Counted from the first letter of the stretch, positions 31,462 to 39,726 are shown. The stretch is 64,000 nucleotides of DNA from Devosia sp. Root635 (GCF_001427605.1 NZ_LMGZ01000019.1:1-64000); one strand, 5' to 3'. Numbers and translations: made by a program. Notes: generated by a model not told the origin, from the sequence alone.

Positions 31462-32670
31462 CTACTGGGCGTGCCGCGCCGGGCCGGTGGTGCCCCAGGG
31501 CGAGCCATAAAGTTCGCCCAGGGCGACGGCCGCCGCGCCACGCGCCCACAATTCGTCGCCGCAATCGTCGATGACGATCTCGGCCAAGGTGGTCAGTGGC
31601 GCCGGGATGGCATTGGCGAAGGCCTGGCGCAGCGGCGCCAGCAGATGCTCGCCCAGCGCCAGGGTCGAACCGACGAGAATGACGCGCGGTGGCGCGAACA
31701 GGGCCACCAGATTGGCGATGGCGATGCCCAGGGCCGCCCCGGCCCGGGCTGCCGCATCGCGCAGGCCCTCCTCGCCGGCTTCGAGCAGGCCCTTGACCTG
31801 GCCCATGCCCTGCCCCAGCCGCATCGCTTCGCTCAATCGCGGATCGGCTTGCAGCGACGACAGAATCGCGCCTTCACCGGCCAGGTCGGCCAGCCGCACG
31901 GCATTGTCGCCGCCCGCGCCCATGATCATGTCGCCCAGAGTGAGGCTCAGCCCGCGCGCACCACGGAACAATTGCCCACCATGCATCACGCCCAGCCCCA
32001 GCGTTTCCTCGATGGCGACCAGTACGAAATCGTCATGGCTGCGCGCCTGCCCGAACCAGTGCTGCGCCATGGTGATGGCATTGGCGTCGCTCTCGATGAT
32101 CGTATCGATACCCAGCCGCGTAGCGATGGCCTGATGCAGCGACACATTGAGATCGGCAAGCACGCTCGATGCCAGCACCTTGCCGGTGCCATGCTCGATA
32201 ACGCCGGGCAGGCTGAGGGCGATGGTCTTGATCTGGTCGAGGCCCAGCCCGGCATCGCGCACGCAGCGCCGCACCCCGTCTTCAACCAGGTCGGCGACAA
32301 CGGGGGTGGGGATGCGGTCGACGCGCACCGGCAGGGTCAGGCTGGCCAGCACGTCGCCCTGGAAATTGGTGGCGACGAAGACGATGCGGTTGGCGGCGAG
32401 CTTGGCGCCGACCACCCAGGCGGCGTCGGGATTGAGCGCCAGCATGACGCGGGGCCGGCCGCGCAAAGTCTGGCTGCGGATATCGCCCTCATGCCGCACT
32501 GTGATCAATCCGTCATCGAGCAGCGAGGCGGTGATGGCCGAAACCGTGGTCGCCGACAGGTCAGTGCGCTCGCCGATCTCGACGCGGGCAATCGCGCCGT
32601 GCCGACGGATGGTGTCGAGGACGTGGAAGCGATTGATGGCCCGCATCAGTTCGGGATCGGCAGTCTTCAT
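31462..32670 (-). CDS. ROK-family transcriptional regulator
   Basis: A 402-residue NagC/XylR-type regulator. The N-terminal winged helix (about residues 8-65) contains HGAIARVEIGERTDLSATTVSAI, followed by an ROK sugar-kinase-like fold with AIEETLGLGVMHGGQLFRGA. The cysteine-rich zinc motif typical of ROK proteins is missing; the equivalent region reads SLTLGDMIMGAGG. It probably senses a sugar and controls the downstream ThuA gene and itself. A perfect 16-bp palindrome lies 28 bases upstream of the ATG. The frame is open further upstream, but MKTADPEL is the better start. Confidence 0.88.
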   Translation of the reverse strand: MKTADPELMRAINRFHVLDTIRRHGAIARVEIGERTDLSATTVSAITASLLDDGLITVRHEGDIRSQTLRGRPRVMLALNPDAAWVVGAKLAANRIVFVATNFQGDVLASLTLPVRVDRIPTPVVADLVEDGVRRCVRDAGLGLDQIKTIALSLPGVIEHGTGKVLASSVLADLNVSLHQAIATRLGIDTIIESDANAITMAQHWFGQARSHDDFVLVAIEETLGLGVMHGGQLFRGARGLSLTLGDMIMGAGGDNAVRLADLAGEGAILSSLQADPRLSEAMRLGQGMGQVKGLLEAGEEGLRDAAARAGAALGIAIANLVALFAPPRVILVGSTLALGEHLLAPLRQAFANAIPAPLTTLAEIVIDDCGDELWARGAAAVALGELYGSPWGTTGPARHAQ

Positions 32671-32697
32671 GGAAGGGCGTCGGCTCGCTGGCGGGTC

Positions 32698-32713
32698 CCG
32701 ATTTAAATCGGGA
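32698..32713. promoter_or_regulatory. Perfect palindrome, candidate operator of the ROK regulator
   Basis: CCCGATTTAAATCGGG is a perfect 16-bp palindrome in the gap upstream of the ROK gene. ROK repressors usually bind AT-centred palindromes near their own promoters, so autoregulation is plausible. Confidence 0.55.
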
Positions 32714-32884
32714 TGCAAAATAACTGCGTCCCTTCTAGTCGCCTGCCATACAAGAAGGCAAGGCAAATCGCTTTGGGCGTTAAGCTCATGGCAGGGGCGC
32801 GCGCGCTATCAAGGGGCAACCATCTTTTGGCCTTGCTGGCCGCCTAACCGGGCCACGACCACTCTTGCTCCAGGATCTTTTTTC

Positions 32885-33373
32885 ATGACCGTTTTGCGCC
32901 ATCTCAAGCCGGCCATCCTCCCCCTTGCCGTCATTCTGGCCGGCGCCACCCTCGCCGCCTGCAGCATGGGCGGCAGCGGCACCACCGCCATCGCCCTCTC
33001 GCCGGGCCTCTCCGCCCGCATGGACCAGCCCGGCGCCAGCCTCGATCGGGCCCAGGCCATCGGCATGATCAATGCCTATCGCGCCACCAACGGTCTGCCG
33101 GCCCTGACGCCCGATGCCGCGCTCGATGGCACGGCCCAGGCTTTGGCCAACCAGTATGCCCAGACCGGCACGCCGCCGCGCGCGCCGCAGGATCTGACGG
33201 TGATGAAGCTCAGCGCCGGTTACGCCACCTTCGCCGAAACCTTCTCGGGCTGGCGCAACAGCCCGGCCGATGCCGTCGGTCTCAGGGCCACGGCCGGCAA
33301 GGCCGGCATCGCCATGGCCTATAGCCCCACCTCGAGTTACGGCGTTCACTGGGTGCTCGTCCTTGACGACTGA
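32885..33373 (+). CDS. CAP/SCP-domain lipoprotein
   Basis: A 162-residue predicted lipoprotein with Cys26 in LAACS. The remainder matches a bacterial CAP (SCP/PR1) domain: RAQAIGMINAYRATNGLPALTPDAAL at the start, AETFSGWRNSPA in the middle and YGVHWVLVLDD at the end. The domain's function in bacteria is unclear. The frame is open far upstream, but the signal peptide fixes the ATG at 32885. The end overlaps the next gene. Confidence 0.87.
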   Translation: MTVLRHLKPAILPLAVILAGATLAACSMGGSGTTAIALSPGLSARMDQPGASLDRAQAIGMINAYRATNGLPALTPDAALDGTAQALANQYAQTGTPPRAPQDLTVMKLSAGYATFAETFSGWRNSPADAVGLRATAGKAGIAMAYSPTSSYGVHWVLVLDD

Positions 33374-33590
33374 TATCGAAACCATCGACGCCCGCGGGCT
33401 CAAATGTCCGCTGCCGGTCCTCAAGATGGAAAAGCACCTGGCGGCCTTGCCGCCGGGTGCGCGCCTTGCCGTGCTGGCAACGGACCCCATGGCAAAGGTG
33501 GATATTCCCCTGTTCTGCAAGCAGAACGGGCATGACTGCGCGGTCACGGTCGAGGAAGACGCCATGCGCTTTGTCATTCTCAAGGGGTGA
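33363..33590 (+). CDS. TusA/SirA-like sulfurtransferase
   Basis: A 75-residue protein of the TusA fold with the key ARGLKCPLPVLK segment, whose Cys carries sulfur as a persulfide. TTG at 33363 is the best start; it overlaps the end of the CAP gene by 11 bases, suggesting coupling. TusA-type proteins relay sulfur for tRNA thiolation or molybdenum cofactor. Which partner this one serves is not visible. Confidence 0.87.
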   Translation: MTTDIETIDARGLKCPLPVLKMEKHLAALPPGARLAVLATDPMAKVDIPLFCKQNGHDCAVTVEEDAMRFVILKG

Positions 33591-33644
33591 CAGGACAGGC
33601 TGCATGAGGTGAAGTGGACCCGCGGCGAGCAGAGGAGGTTCACA

Positions 33645-34625
33645 ATGACACTTTCCACATGCAGGGCGGTGGCATTCCGCGCAGCTTTGGCCGCTACACT
33701 GATGTTCCCCGCCGCCACGATGGCGCAGGAGGATCCGGGCTGGCATGGCAGCGTCTATGACGGCATGGCGACCCTGTTCTACGGCATTCCGCAATCGGAT
33801 CATGCCGAGATTTCCCTGGCCTGCCAGGCCGGCAGCGACACCGCCACATTCGTCTTCGCCTTCGCCCCCATCGCGGCTGTCGATGGGGTTCAGGTCCAGG
33901 TCACCCTGGAGGCCGGCAATGTTTCATTGCCCATCCAGACCACCGGCGCGCTGATGCAGATGGACGATCTCTTCCTGCTGGAAGGCGAAGTTGCGGTCGA
34001 TACCAGGCTCATCGACCTGCTCGGCTCGGACGGCATGCTGAGCGTTTTCGTCGAGGACGGCGCTGCGGAATACCCTCTGGACGGCGCGCGGCAAGCCGCC
34101 GCCGCGCTGATCGAGACCTGTGGCCAGCGCGCCGAAACCGCCGCCATCCGGAGCTGTGAATTCGACGCCTGGGTGGAGGGCAGCGGTCCAGCCGCCACGG
34201 TCATCCGCGATGGCCCGTCCGGCGACGCCGCCGCCGTTGCCGATTTACCGGGGCCATATGAAGGCTACGATGCGGTCAACTATCCCACCGTCAGCGTCAC
34301 CGGCAGCAGCAATGGCTGGTTCCGCATCGAGAAGGCCGTCACCAATCTCTATGCGCCGGACGGCGATGTCATTGTGGTCTTCGCCGGACAAGGCTGGGTG
34401 TCCGGCAAGGCGCTGGGGCTCGATGTGGAAAGCTCTCTCCACACCCACCCGGCAGCCAATGCCGCGATTGCGATGGATTTCAGTGACGCAGCCGACAGCT
34501 ATCGGGTCGACCGGCTCTACGCCTGTCGTGACCACTGGGTCGAAGTCGGTGGGACCTATGACGGGCAGCGGGTGCGCGGCTGGTCCGCCGATACCTGCGA
34601 AAGCCAGATAACCACCTGCCCGTAA
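33645..34625 (+). CDS. Exported protein with SH3-like C-terminus
   Basis: A 326-residue protein with a signal peptide (about 1-27, ending MAQE) and AGGAGG 7 bases before the ATG. The first half is beta-rich without recognised family. About residues 190-265 resemble a bacterial SH3 domain, including GWFRIEKAV and FAGQGWVSGKALGLD. The cysteines are suited to disulfides in the periplasm. The last segment (YACRDHWVEVGG) is not assigned. Cell-wall association is a guess from the SH3-like part. Confidence 0.65.
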   Translation: MTLSTCRAVAFRAALAATLMFPAATMAQEDPGWHGSVYDGMATLFYGIPQSDHAEISLACQAGSDTATFVFAFAPIAAVDGVQVQVTLEAGNVSLPIQTTGALMQMDDLFLLEGEVAVDTRLIDLLGSDGMLSVFVEDGAAEYPLDGARQAAAALIETCGQRAETAAIRSCEFDAWVEGSGPAATVIRDGPSGDAAAVADLPGPYEGYDAVNYPTVSVTGSSNGWFRIEKAVTNLYAPDGDVIVVFAGQGWVSGKALGLDVESSLHTHPAANAAIAMDFSDAADSYRVDRLYACRDHWVEVGGTYDGQRVRGWSADTCESQITTCP

Positions 34626-34629
34626 CGCT

Positions 34630-35010
34630 TTATGAGGCGGATCGGCCCTGCCGTAGCCGGGCCACGAAATCCTCCGAGCGCACCGACATCAGCTTGATGG
34701 CGCCGCGGGCATGGCTGATGTCGATCCGCTCCGACGCCATGCGCTTTTCCACGCCGATATCGGCGATCTCGGCAAGCGGGATTGTCCAGCTATCGGGCGG
34801 ATTGCGCGACTTGGTCAGCCGCGTCTGGGCGAACTGGAGATTGCCCTCCGCCAGGGTCAGCGTGCCGCTCACCCACACCCCGCCATTGCGCTTGAGCATG
34901 ATCGTGGTGGCGGGAAGGACGATCCAGCGCCAAAGCGGTATCTTGTAATTTGCCGGAAGCGGCCTGAGCCAGGCGGCGGGGATTGCAGCTTCTGGGACAA
35001 TTTCGGTCAA
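34630..35010 (-). CDS. PH-like domain protein, last chromosomal gene before the prophage
   Basis: A 126-residue protein. Its strands WVSGTLTLAEGNLQFAQ and WTIPLAEIADIGVEKR, ending in a helix DFVARLRQ, fit a small PH/GRAM-like domain. The frame is open to 35178, but everything beyond 35029 is prophage sequence. A TTG at 35010 with GGGGAG 5 bases upstream is therefore the likely native start. The new upstream DNA may have changed its promoter. Confidence 0.6.
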   Translation of the reverse strand: MTEIVPEAAIPAAWLRPLPANYKIPLWRWIVLPATTIMLKRNGGVWVSGTLTLAEGNLQFAQTRLTKSRNPPDSWTIPLAEIADIGVEKRMASERIDISHARGAIKLMSVRSEDFVARLRQGRSAS

Positions 35011-35028
35011 GTCGGCTCCCCAGGCTGT

Positions 35029-35048
35029 TGGTGCCCCCCGCCGGACTC
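35029..35048 (-). other. Candidate attL: 3' end of a tRNA gene
   Basis: Read on the minus strand these 20 bases are GAGTCCGGCGGGGGGCACCA. They fit the end of a tRNA: the T-loop end GAGT, T-stem CCGGC, acceptor GGGGGGC, discriminator A and CCA. The 5' part of the tRNA is missing, as expected for the displaced 3' fragment at one prophage end. A leucine-type tRNA is possible but not proven. Confidence 0.6.
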
Positions 35049-35138
35049 CGGTTAGACCAGCGAGATATGCTCTAACCAATTGATTTGATTGTGTTGTTTG
35101 CGACCGGTCAAAACCACCCTTGACCCCGTCGCGAAAAA

Positions 35139-35171
35139 CGTGCCCCAGATCGTGCCCCAAAACGTGCCCCA
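35139..35171 (+). repeat. Three CGTGCCCCA direct repeats with 12-bp period
   Basis: CGTGCCCCA occurs at 35139-35147, 35151-35159 and 35163-35171. The repeats lie between the attL candidate and the integrase start, so they are candidate arm-type integrase or excisionase sites. Confidence 0.65.
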
Positions 35172-35189
35172 AGCACATGGAGCCGACCG

Positions 35190-36557
35190 TTGCGCCGTGG
35201 CGCCGATCCCGATCGATACCTGACCCTCAAGGGGCAGCGATACCACTACAAGCGGCGGGTGCCGTCGAGCCTTCACGCCATGTTCGGCGGCGATACGCAC
35301 GTGCGCAAGAGCCTCAAGACCGACGACCTCGCCATTGCCCGGGTGAAGCGGGACGAGCTGGAGGAGGCCGACGATCGCCTGTGGGAGGCGCTGGCGCTTG
35401 GTAAGCCGAGCGAAGGGGCGAAGGCCGCCTATGAGGCCGCAGTGGCCACAGCGCTCGCCCTGCGCTTCGCATACCGGCCTGCGATCGAAGTCGCGGCCGA
35501 GCCGCTGCCAGACTTGCTCGGACGGATCGCGGCCGTGCCGGAATCGGGAACCAGCCGGCCGATCGCCGATGCGACCCTTGGTCTGCTCGACGCGCCCAAG
35601 GTCACGGTGACCGAGGCATTCGATATCTATTTCGACGTGATCGCCACCGACGAGCTGCGCGGCAAGAGCGCAAAGCAGCGGGCCGACTGGCGTAAGGTAA
35701 AGACCCGGGCACGGAACAACTTCATCCAGGTCGTCGGCGATATCACCCTCACCGACACGACCCGTGACCAGGCGCTGCAGTTCTATGACTTCTGGCGGAA
35801 GCGGATTGCGCCGAACGATCGCGAGATTGCCGAGGGCGCCCTCATCACCCACTCACCGGCCAGCGGCAACCGCGACATCGGCAATATGCGCGTGCTGTTC
35901 ACCGCCTACCATCGTCACATCGGCCAGATGGACAAGTTCAATCCGTTCTCCGGGCTCGGCTTCGAGGAGGACGATGAGCGGACGCGGCCACCCTTCCCTG
36001 TCGAGTGGATCACAGGAACCATCCTGGCGCGTGGTGCGCTGTCGGCGCTCAATCCGCCGGCGCGGCGCATCTTCCTGACATTGGTGGAGACCGGCGCCCG
36101 TCCGAGCGAGATCGCCAACCTGCTGCCGCGGCACATCGTGCTCGACCACGACATTCCGCACATCGTCATCAGCCCGCGCCGCGAACGCGAAGATCCTCGC
36201 CAGATCAAGACCGGCACATCGGTGCGCAAGGTGCCGCTGCTGGGCGTGTCACTGGCGGCGATGCAGGCCAGTCCCAAGGGCTTCCCTGAATACCACGACA
36301 ACGAGACGACGCTGTCCAACACGCTGATGAAGCATTTCCGCAAGCACAAGCTGCTGCCGACGCCGGCGCACACCATCTACTCGATCCGCCATGCCTTTGA
36401 GGATCGGATGAAAGATGCGCTGGTGGACGAGGAGGTGCGGAAGCTATTGATGGGCCATGCTATCGATCGCCCACGCTATGGCAGCGGCGGCAGCCTGGAA
36501 CTGCGCCGCGAGGCACTGGCGCGGATCACGCTGCCGTTCGATAAGACGATAGTTTGA
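35190..36557 (+). CDS. Phage integrase (tyrosine recombinase)
   Basis: A 455-residue integrase starting at TTG, with GGAG about 8 bases upstream; no in-frame ATG is near. The N-terminal part with RYLTLKGQRYHYKRRVPSS resembles the arm-binding domain of long alphaproteobacterial phage integrases. The catalytic domain shows R in ETGARPSEIANL, the IRHAFEDRM region with H and R, H in LLMGHAIDRPRY and the probable nucleophile Tyr in that same segment. It catalyses integration and excision at the adjacent att site. Confidence 0.92.
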   Translation: MRRGADPDRYLTLKGQRYHYKRRVPSSLHAMFGGDTHVRKSLKTDDLAIARVKRDELEEADDRLWEALALGKPSEGAKAAYEAAVATALALRFAYRPAIEVAAEPLPDLLGRIAAVPESGTSRPIADATLGLLDAPKVTVTEAFDIYFDVIATDELRGKSAKQRADWRKVKTRARNNFIQVVGDITLTDTTRDQALQFYDFWRKRIAPNDREIAEGALITHSPASGNRDIGNMRVLFTAYHRHIGQMDKFNPFSGLGFEEDDERTRPPFPVEWITGTILARGALSALNPPARRIFLTLVETGARPSEIANLLPRHIVLDHDIPHIVISPRREREDPRQIKTGTSVRKVPLLGVSLAAMQASPKGFPEYHDNETTLSNTLMKHFRKHKLLPTPAHTIYSIRHAFEDRMKDALVDEEVRKLLMGHAIDRPRYGSGGSLELRREALARITLPFDKTIV

Positions 36558-36575
36558 TCGGGGAGTAGCACGCGA

Positions 36576-37103
36576 GTGTCAATTTTCACCTTGCAGATCG
36601 ACGATGCTACACCCTGCACCAAATGCGCGGAAGCGGTACCACTTCTCGTATCGCACTGCCCTCATTGCAGCCACGTTGCCCTGCATCGGCTGACGTTTGA
36701 TCAGTTCTTTGGAGAGATGGAGCACGGTCGCATTGTCAGCGCCAAGACTGGCGGGCTTGTGGTTGGGCGCACCACGGACGAAGACGATATCCCGATGTAC
36801 CAACACGTGAAGGGCAACGTGTTCGCGGCCGTTGGTTTGATGCAGGGTGGCGAGTATCTGATGTCGAAAGCCGCGTCGATCGCCCACCGTGAGCGGATTG
36901 ATCAGATAAACGCAGTGAAGGGCAAGGCGCCAGCGAGTTTCCCGATTTCCCTCACCGCTCTATGCTCTGTAATCAATACCAATCTCATGCCGCCCTGGTC
37001 GGGCATCTGGATTGATTGGGGGCAGTACGTGGTCAACCGATTTGCAACAGCACAGCATTTTGAAGAACTGGAAGAGTTGAACGCGGACGTCCCAATGGAA
37101 TGA
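36576..37103 (+). CDS. Zinc-ribbon-containing protein of unknown function
   Basis: A 175-residue product from a GTG start, 18 bases after the integrase stop. Near the N-terminus CTKC and CPHC form a probable zinc ribbon (about residues 14-32). The rest has no recognised domain; a segment LMPPWSGIWIDWGQYVVN could be partly buried. Base composition is lower in GC than neighbouring phage genes, a sign of separate acquisition. Its place between integrase and TcmP is typical of phage cargo. Function unknown. Confidence 0.6.
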   Translation: MSIFTLQIDDATPCTKCAEAVPLLVSHCPHCSHVALHRLTFDQFFGEMEHGRIVSAKTGGLVVGRTTDEDDIPMYQHVKGNVFAAVGLMQGGEYLMSKAASIAHRERIDQINAVKGKAPASFPISLTALCSVINTNLMPPWSGIWIDWGQYVVNRFATAQHFEELEELNADVPME

Positions 37104-37125
37104 CCGGCATTTTGCTTTCAGCCGA

Positions 37126-38064
37126 GTGCGGCCTATGCTCCCCAGAGTGGGGATTCGGGGCACGCACTTGGCAAGAGATGCAGATGAACATGAGTTTGGG
37201 TCCGATGACACCGACACCAAGCTGCGACTAGTCCGAGATTATCTTAGCGCCTACGCGACAGCGCTCCGCCCAAAGTTCAACCATCTCTGGTACATCGACG
37301 CCTTCGCGGGTACCGGCAGCCGGTCGGTAAAGCATCCAGCACGGCCCGGCGATTTTATGAACGTCGAGGACGTGCCCGAAAGAGTGGAGAAGCGGCCTGG
37401 GTCGGCGCGCATCGGCCTAGAGATTAGTCCGGCCTTCGATCGTGTCATCCTTATGGACAGCAAGCCGCGCCATATCGCTGCACTTGAGGCCCTAAAAGTT
37501 GAGCACCCGCATCGAGACATCCATGTGGTCCCGGGTGACTGCAACCGCTTCATCCAAGACCAGTTGGCCAAGACGAACTGGGCAAGCAAGAGGGCAGCTC
37601 TGTTCCTCGACCCATATGGCATGGAGGTCGAATGGGCCACGCTCAAGGCCATTGCATCTACCGAAGCCATCGACGTCTGGTATCTGTTTTCGTTGGAGGG
37701 GCTCTATCGCAACGCAGCTCACGACATCAACGATGTCGACCAAGTGAAGCGAGCGGCCCTGACCAAGCTGCTGGGCACCGATGAATGGGAACGCGAGCTG
37801 TATTCCGTGCACCAGCCGCCGACCGATCTGTTCGACTATACGCCGCCGGAAGAGCGACGGCGGAACGCCGATGTGGCAGGCCTCGAGGCCTACGTGACCC
37901 GGCGACTGCGAGAGATATTTCCGATGGTTCTCGACCCTTATGCATTGCCGGTCGGGCGGAAGCCTCAGCGCTTCTCGCTGTACTGCATGATCTCTAACAA
38001 GGACGGCAAGGCGCTAGGGCTGGCGCGTCGGATCGGCGATCACATACTCAAGGCGGGCAAGTGA
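37126..38064 (+). CDS. tcmP: Three-Cys-motif partner protein TcmP
   Basis: A 312-residue protein recognised as TcmP. It begins with a segment containing DTKLRLVRDYLSAYATAL. A methyltransferase-like Rossmann motif follows, LWYIDAFAGTGSR, then RIGLEISP and FLDPYGMEVEW, where DPYG resembles motif IV of DNA/RNA methyltransferases. TcmP genes occur next to genes for DUF5131 'three-Cys' proteins, as here: the 3' ends overlap by 25 bases in convergent orientation. Start is GTG at 37126 or ATG at 37135. The biochemical role is not established. Confidence 0.85.
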   Translation: MRPMLPRVGIRGTHLARDADEHEFGSDDTDTKLRLVRDYLSAYATALRPKFNHLWYIDAFAGTGSRSVKHPARPGDFMNVEDVPERVEKRPGSARIGLEISPAFDRVILMDSKPRHIAALEALKVEHPHRDIHVVPGDCNRFIQDQLAKTNWASKRAALFLDPYGMEVEWATLKAIASTEAIDVWYLFSLEGLYRNAAHDINDVDQVKRAALTKLLGTDEWERELYSVHQPPTDLFDYTPPEERRRNADVAGLEAYVTRRLREIFPMVLDPYALPVGRKPQRFSLYCMISNKDGKALGLARRIGDHILKAGK

Positions 38065-38792
38065 TCCCAAGTGCGGCCGAGATAGGTTCGGCCCGCGGCC
38101 TTCTTGTTGCGTCCGCCCCACTGCTTGAAGAAGAAGGCGGCGCCGTGCCGGTCGCAGGCCTCACGGATTTCCTCGACCCATTCCTCCTGCATCGGCCGCG
38201 CCTTGGGCCCGCTTTCGCCGCCGACGATTGACCAATGGATGCCAGCCAAATCAGCGCCGGCCACTGAGCCGAGCAACGGCTCGAAGGAGACGAAGCGCAC
38301 CGCGGCGGGTACCAGGCGCAGATGGTCGAGACGTTCGAGCACGCGGTCATCCTCGACGCTGGTGCCCAGCCAGACATTAGGCAGGATGCGGAATCGGCTT
38401 TCGCGGAGAACCTCGGCCATGCGCTCCGGCCGCTTGGTCAGGATCTGATACGTGTGGCGCGGCGTCGCCGCCATGGTCTGCCAGACCAGTTCGATGAAAT
38501 CGGCCGGCACGTCCTCATGGAAGAGGTCGGACATGGAATTGACGAAGATTTTGCGCGGCTTCTTCCAGGCGATCGGCGCATCGAGCGATGCGTGATCAAG
38601 CCGGACCTTGCCGGTCCAGACGGCACGTCCGCCGCTCTTGCGGGTGAGGCCTTCATATTTTTCGACATCCATGGCTTCGAGTCGGGCGGCCATACGCATA
38701 GCATAGCAGTTGGTGCAGCCGGCGGTGACGATGGTACAGCCGGCAACGGGGTTCCAGGTGGCGTCAGTCCATTCGATCGATGTTTCGGCCAT
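38040..38792 (-). CDS. DUF5131 (phage Gp37/Gp68-like) three-Cys-motif protein
   Basis: A 250-residue protein of the DUF5131 family. It opens with TSIEWTDATWNPVAGC and has three cysteines at residues 19, 26 and 29 (CX6CX2C). These recall an iron-sulfur site of radical-SAM type. Further conserved parts are FVNSMSDLFHEDVP, YQILTKRPERM, and WSIVGGESGPKARPM. It is the last gene of the leftward early operon, 19 bases after the preceding gene, and converges on TcmP. Activity is unknown; nucleic-acid or nucleotide modification is a guess. Confidence 0.88.
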   Translation of the reverse strand: MAETSIEWTDATWNPVAGCTIVTAGCTNCYAMRMAARLEAMDVEKYEGLTRKSGGRAVWTGKVRLDHASLDAPIAWKKPRKIFVNSMSDLFHEDVPADFIELVWQTMAATPRHTYQILTKRPERMAEVLRESRFRILPNVWLGTSVEDDRVLERLDHLRLVPAAVRFVSFEPLLGSVAGADLAGIHWSIVGGESGPKARPMQEEWVEEIREACDRHGAAFFFKQWGGRNKKAAGRTYLGRTWDHLPALSM

Positions 38793-38811
38793 TGCGTCGC
38801 CCTTTCCGCTG

Positions 38812-39060
38812 TCAGCGATACTCGCCCATGGTGGTTAATGTTTGACCCTGCAAAACGGTCAGCCGCTTCTGCCGAGCACGTACCGCCGCCATGGCGTCAT
38901 TCTGCGTCAGTAGTGCGTCGCGCTCGCGCTCGAGGCGCTGCCAGATCGGGAGATAGGTGACGCCCTGGTCGGGCGCCTCGGCCATGATCACTGCCATGCG
39001 GTCGAGCGCCCATTCGAGCGTCTCGACGGTGATGGGCTGACCTGGCACGAAGCGGGGCAT
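38812..39060 (-). CDS. Small hypothetical phage protein
   Basis: An 82-residue product, largely helical, with a likely coiled coil in the region QRLERERDALLTQNDAMAAV. It starts 1 base after the HD gene stop and is followed by the DUF5131 gene. It resembles no family I know. The operon position says only that it is expressed early from PL. Confidence 0.6.
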   Translation of the reverse strand: MPRFVPGQPITVETLEWALDRMAVIMAEAPDQGVTYLPIWQRLERERDALLTQNDAMAAVRARQKRLTVLQGQTLTTMGEYR

Positions 39061-39061
39061 G

Positions 39062-39637
39062 TCAGGCCGCCAGTGCGCCGAAGGGGCGCAGCGCGCCTTC
39101 GAGGGCCTTGCGGAAGGCCTCTTCGACCTTGGGCTGCGCCATGAACTTGATGCGGGCCGGCAGCGGCACGGCCTCGGGGCGCCAGTCGGGGTGCTTGCCC
39201 TTGACGATGTCGCGGTATTCGGTGGCGAGCGCGACCTGGTCGGCCTGGTCGACATCGTCGAGGATGGCCTGGCTCGGCAGCGGCAGGTTGAAAGCGGGAT
39301 AGATCGCCTCGTGCAGGATGCGGCACTCCAGCCCGACAACGTCGGCGCCCTGATCCATCAGCCAGAGCTTCCACGGCGTTGCCAGATCGCGCGTTACATA
39401 TTCGGGTGCGTCGTGCAGCAGCGCGTAGGGCCTGGACGACACGAGCCGGCAGGCCGAGGCGGCGATCAGGGTGTGCTGGGCCACCGTGAAGCTCGCCGTC
39501 TCGATGTTGCCGTACCAGCGGTTCTCGCGCGACAGGTGGTGCACGATGTCGTCGAGGCTCACCATTTCGGGCTTCGGGTTGGCGAAGTCGAAGGCGCGGC
39601 CGCTCGATGTGGTCAGCCAGAAGCGAGACATGGTCAT
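39062..39637 (-). CDS. HD-domain phosphohydrolase
   Basis: A 191-residue protein with an HD-type active site: the first His in SFTVAQHTL, the HD pair in ALLHDAPEYVTRD and a later DVDQADQVALATEY. It resembles YfbR-like nucleotidases (COG1896), which dephosphorylate deoxynucleotides and could serve phage DNA synthesis. The ATG at 39637 overlaps the preceding stop (ATGA); a second ATG two codons later is possible. Confidence 0.83.
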   Translation of the reverse strand: MTMSRFWLTTSSGRAFDFANPKPEMVSLDDIVHHLSRENRWYGNIETASFTVAQHTLIAASACRLVSSRPYALLHDAPEYVTRDLATPWKLWLMDQGADVVGLECRILHEAIYPAFNLPLPSQAILDDVDQADQVALATEYRDIVKGKHPDWRPEAVPLPARIKFMAQPKVEEAFRKALEGALRPFGALAA

Positions 39638-39726
39638 GGCTGGCGCTGCCCGAAATGGAGGGCGACGCCGGCGGCGATCATGATCAGGCCAACGACCAGG
39701 CCGATGGCGATATCGGGGTTGCTCAT
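39634..39726 (-). CDS. 30-residue single-helix membrane peptide
   Basis: A tiny gene between ATGA overlaps with both neighbours. The product starts MSNPDIAIGLVVGLIMIAAG and is almost entirely one transmembrane helix with a short basic end (GQRQP). The precise start/stop overlaps on both sides argue that it is real. Function unknown. Confidence 0.6.
   Translation of the reverse strand: MSNPDIAIGLVVGLIMIAAGVALHFGQRQP

Noticed and set aside
35139-35171. Short direct repeats as a CRISPR array
   Set aside because: Units of 9 bases with 3-base gaps cannot be repeats and spacers, and no cas gene is present.
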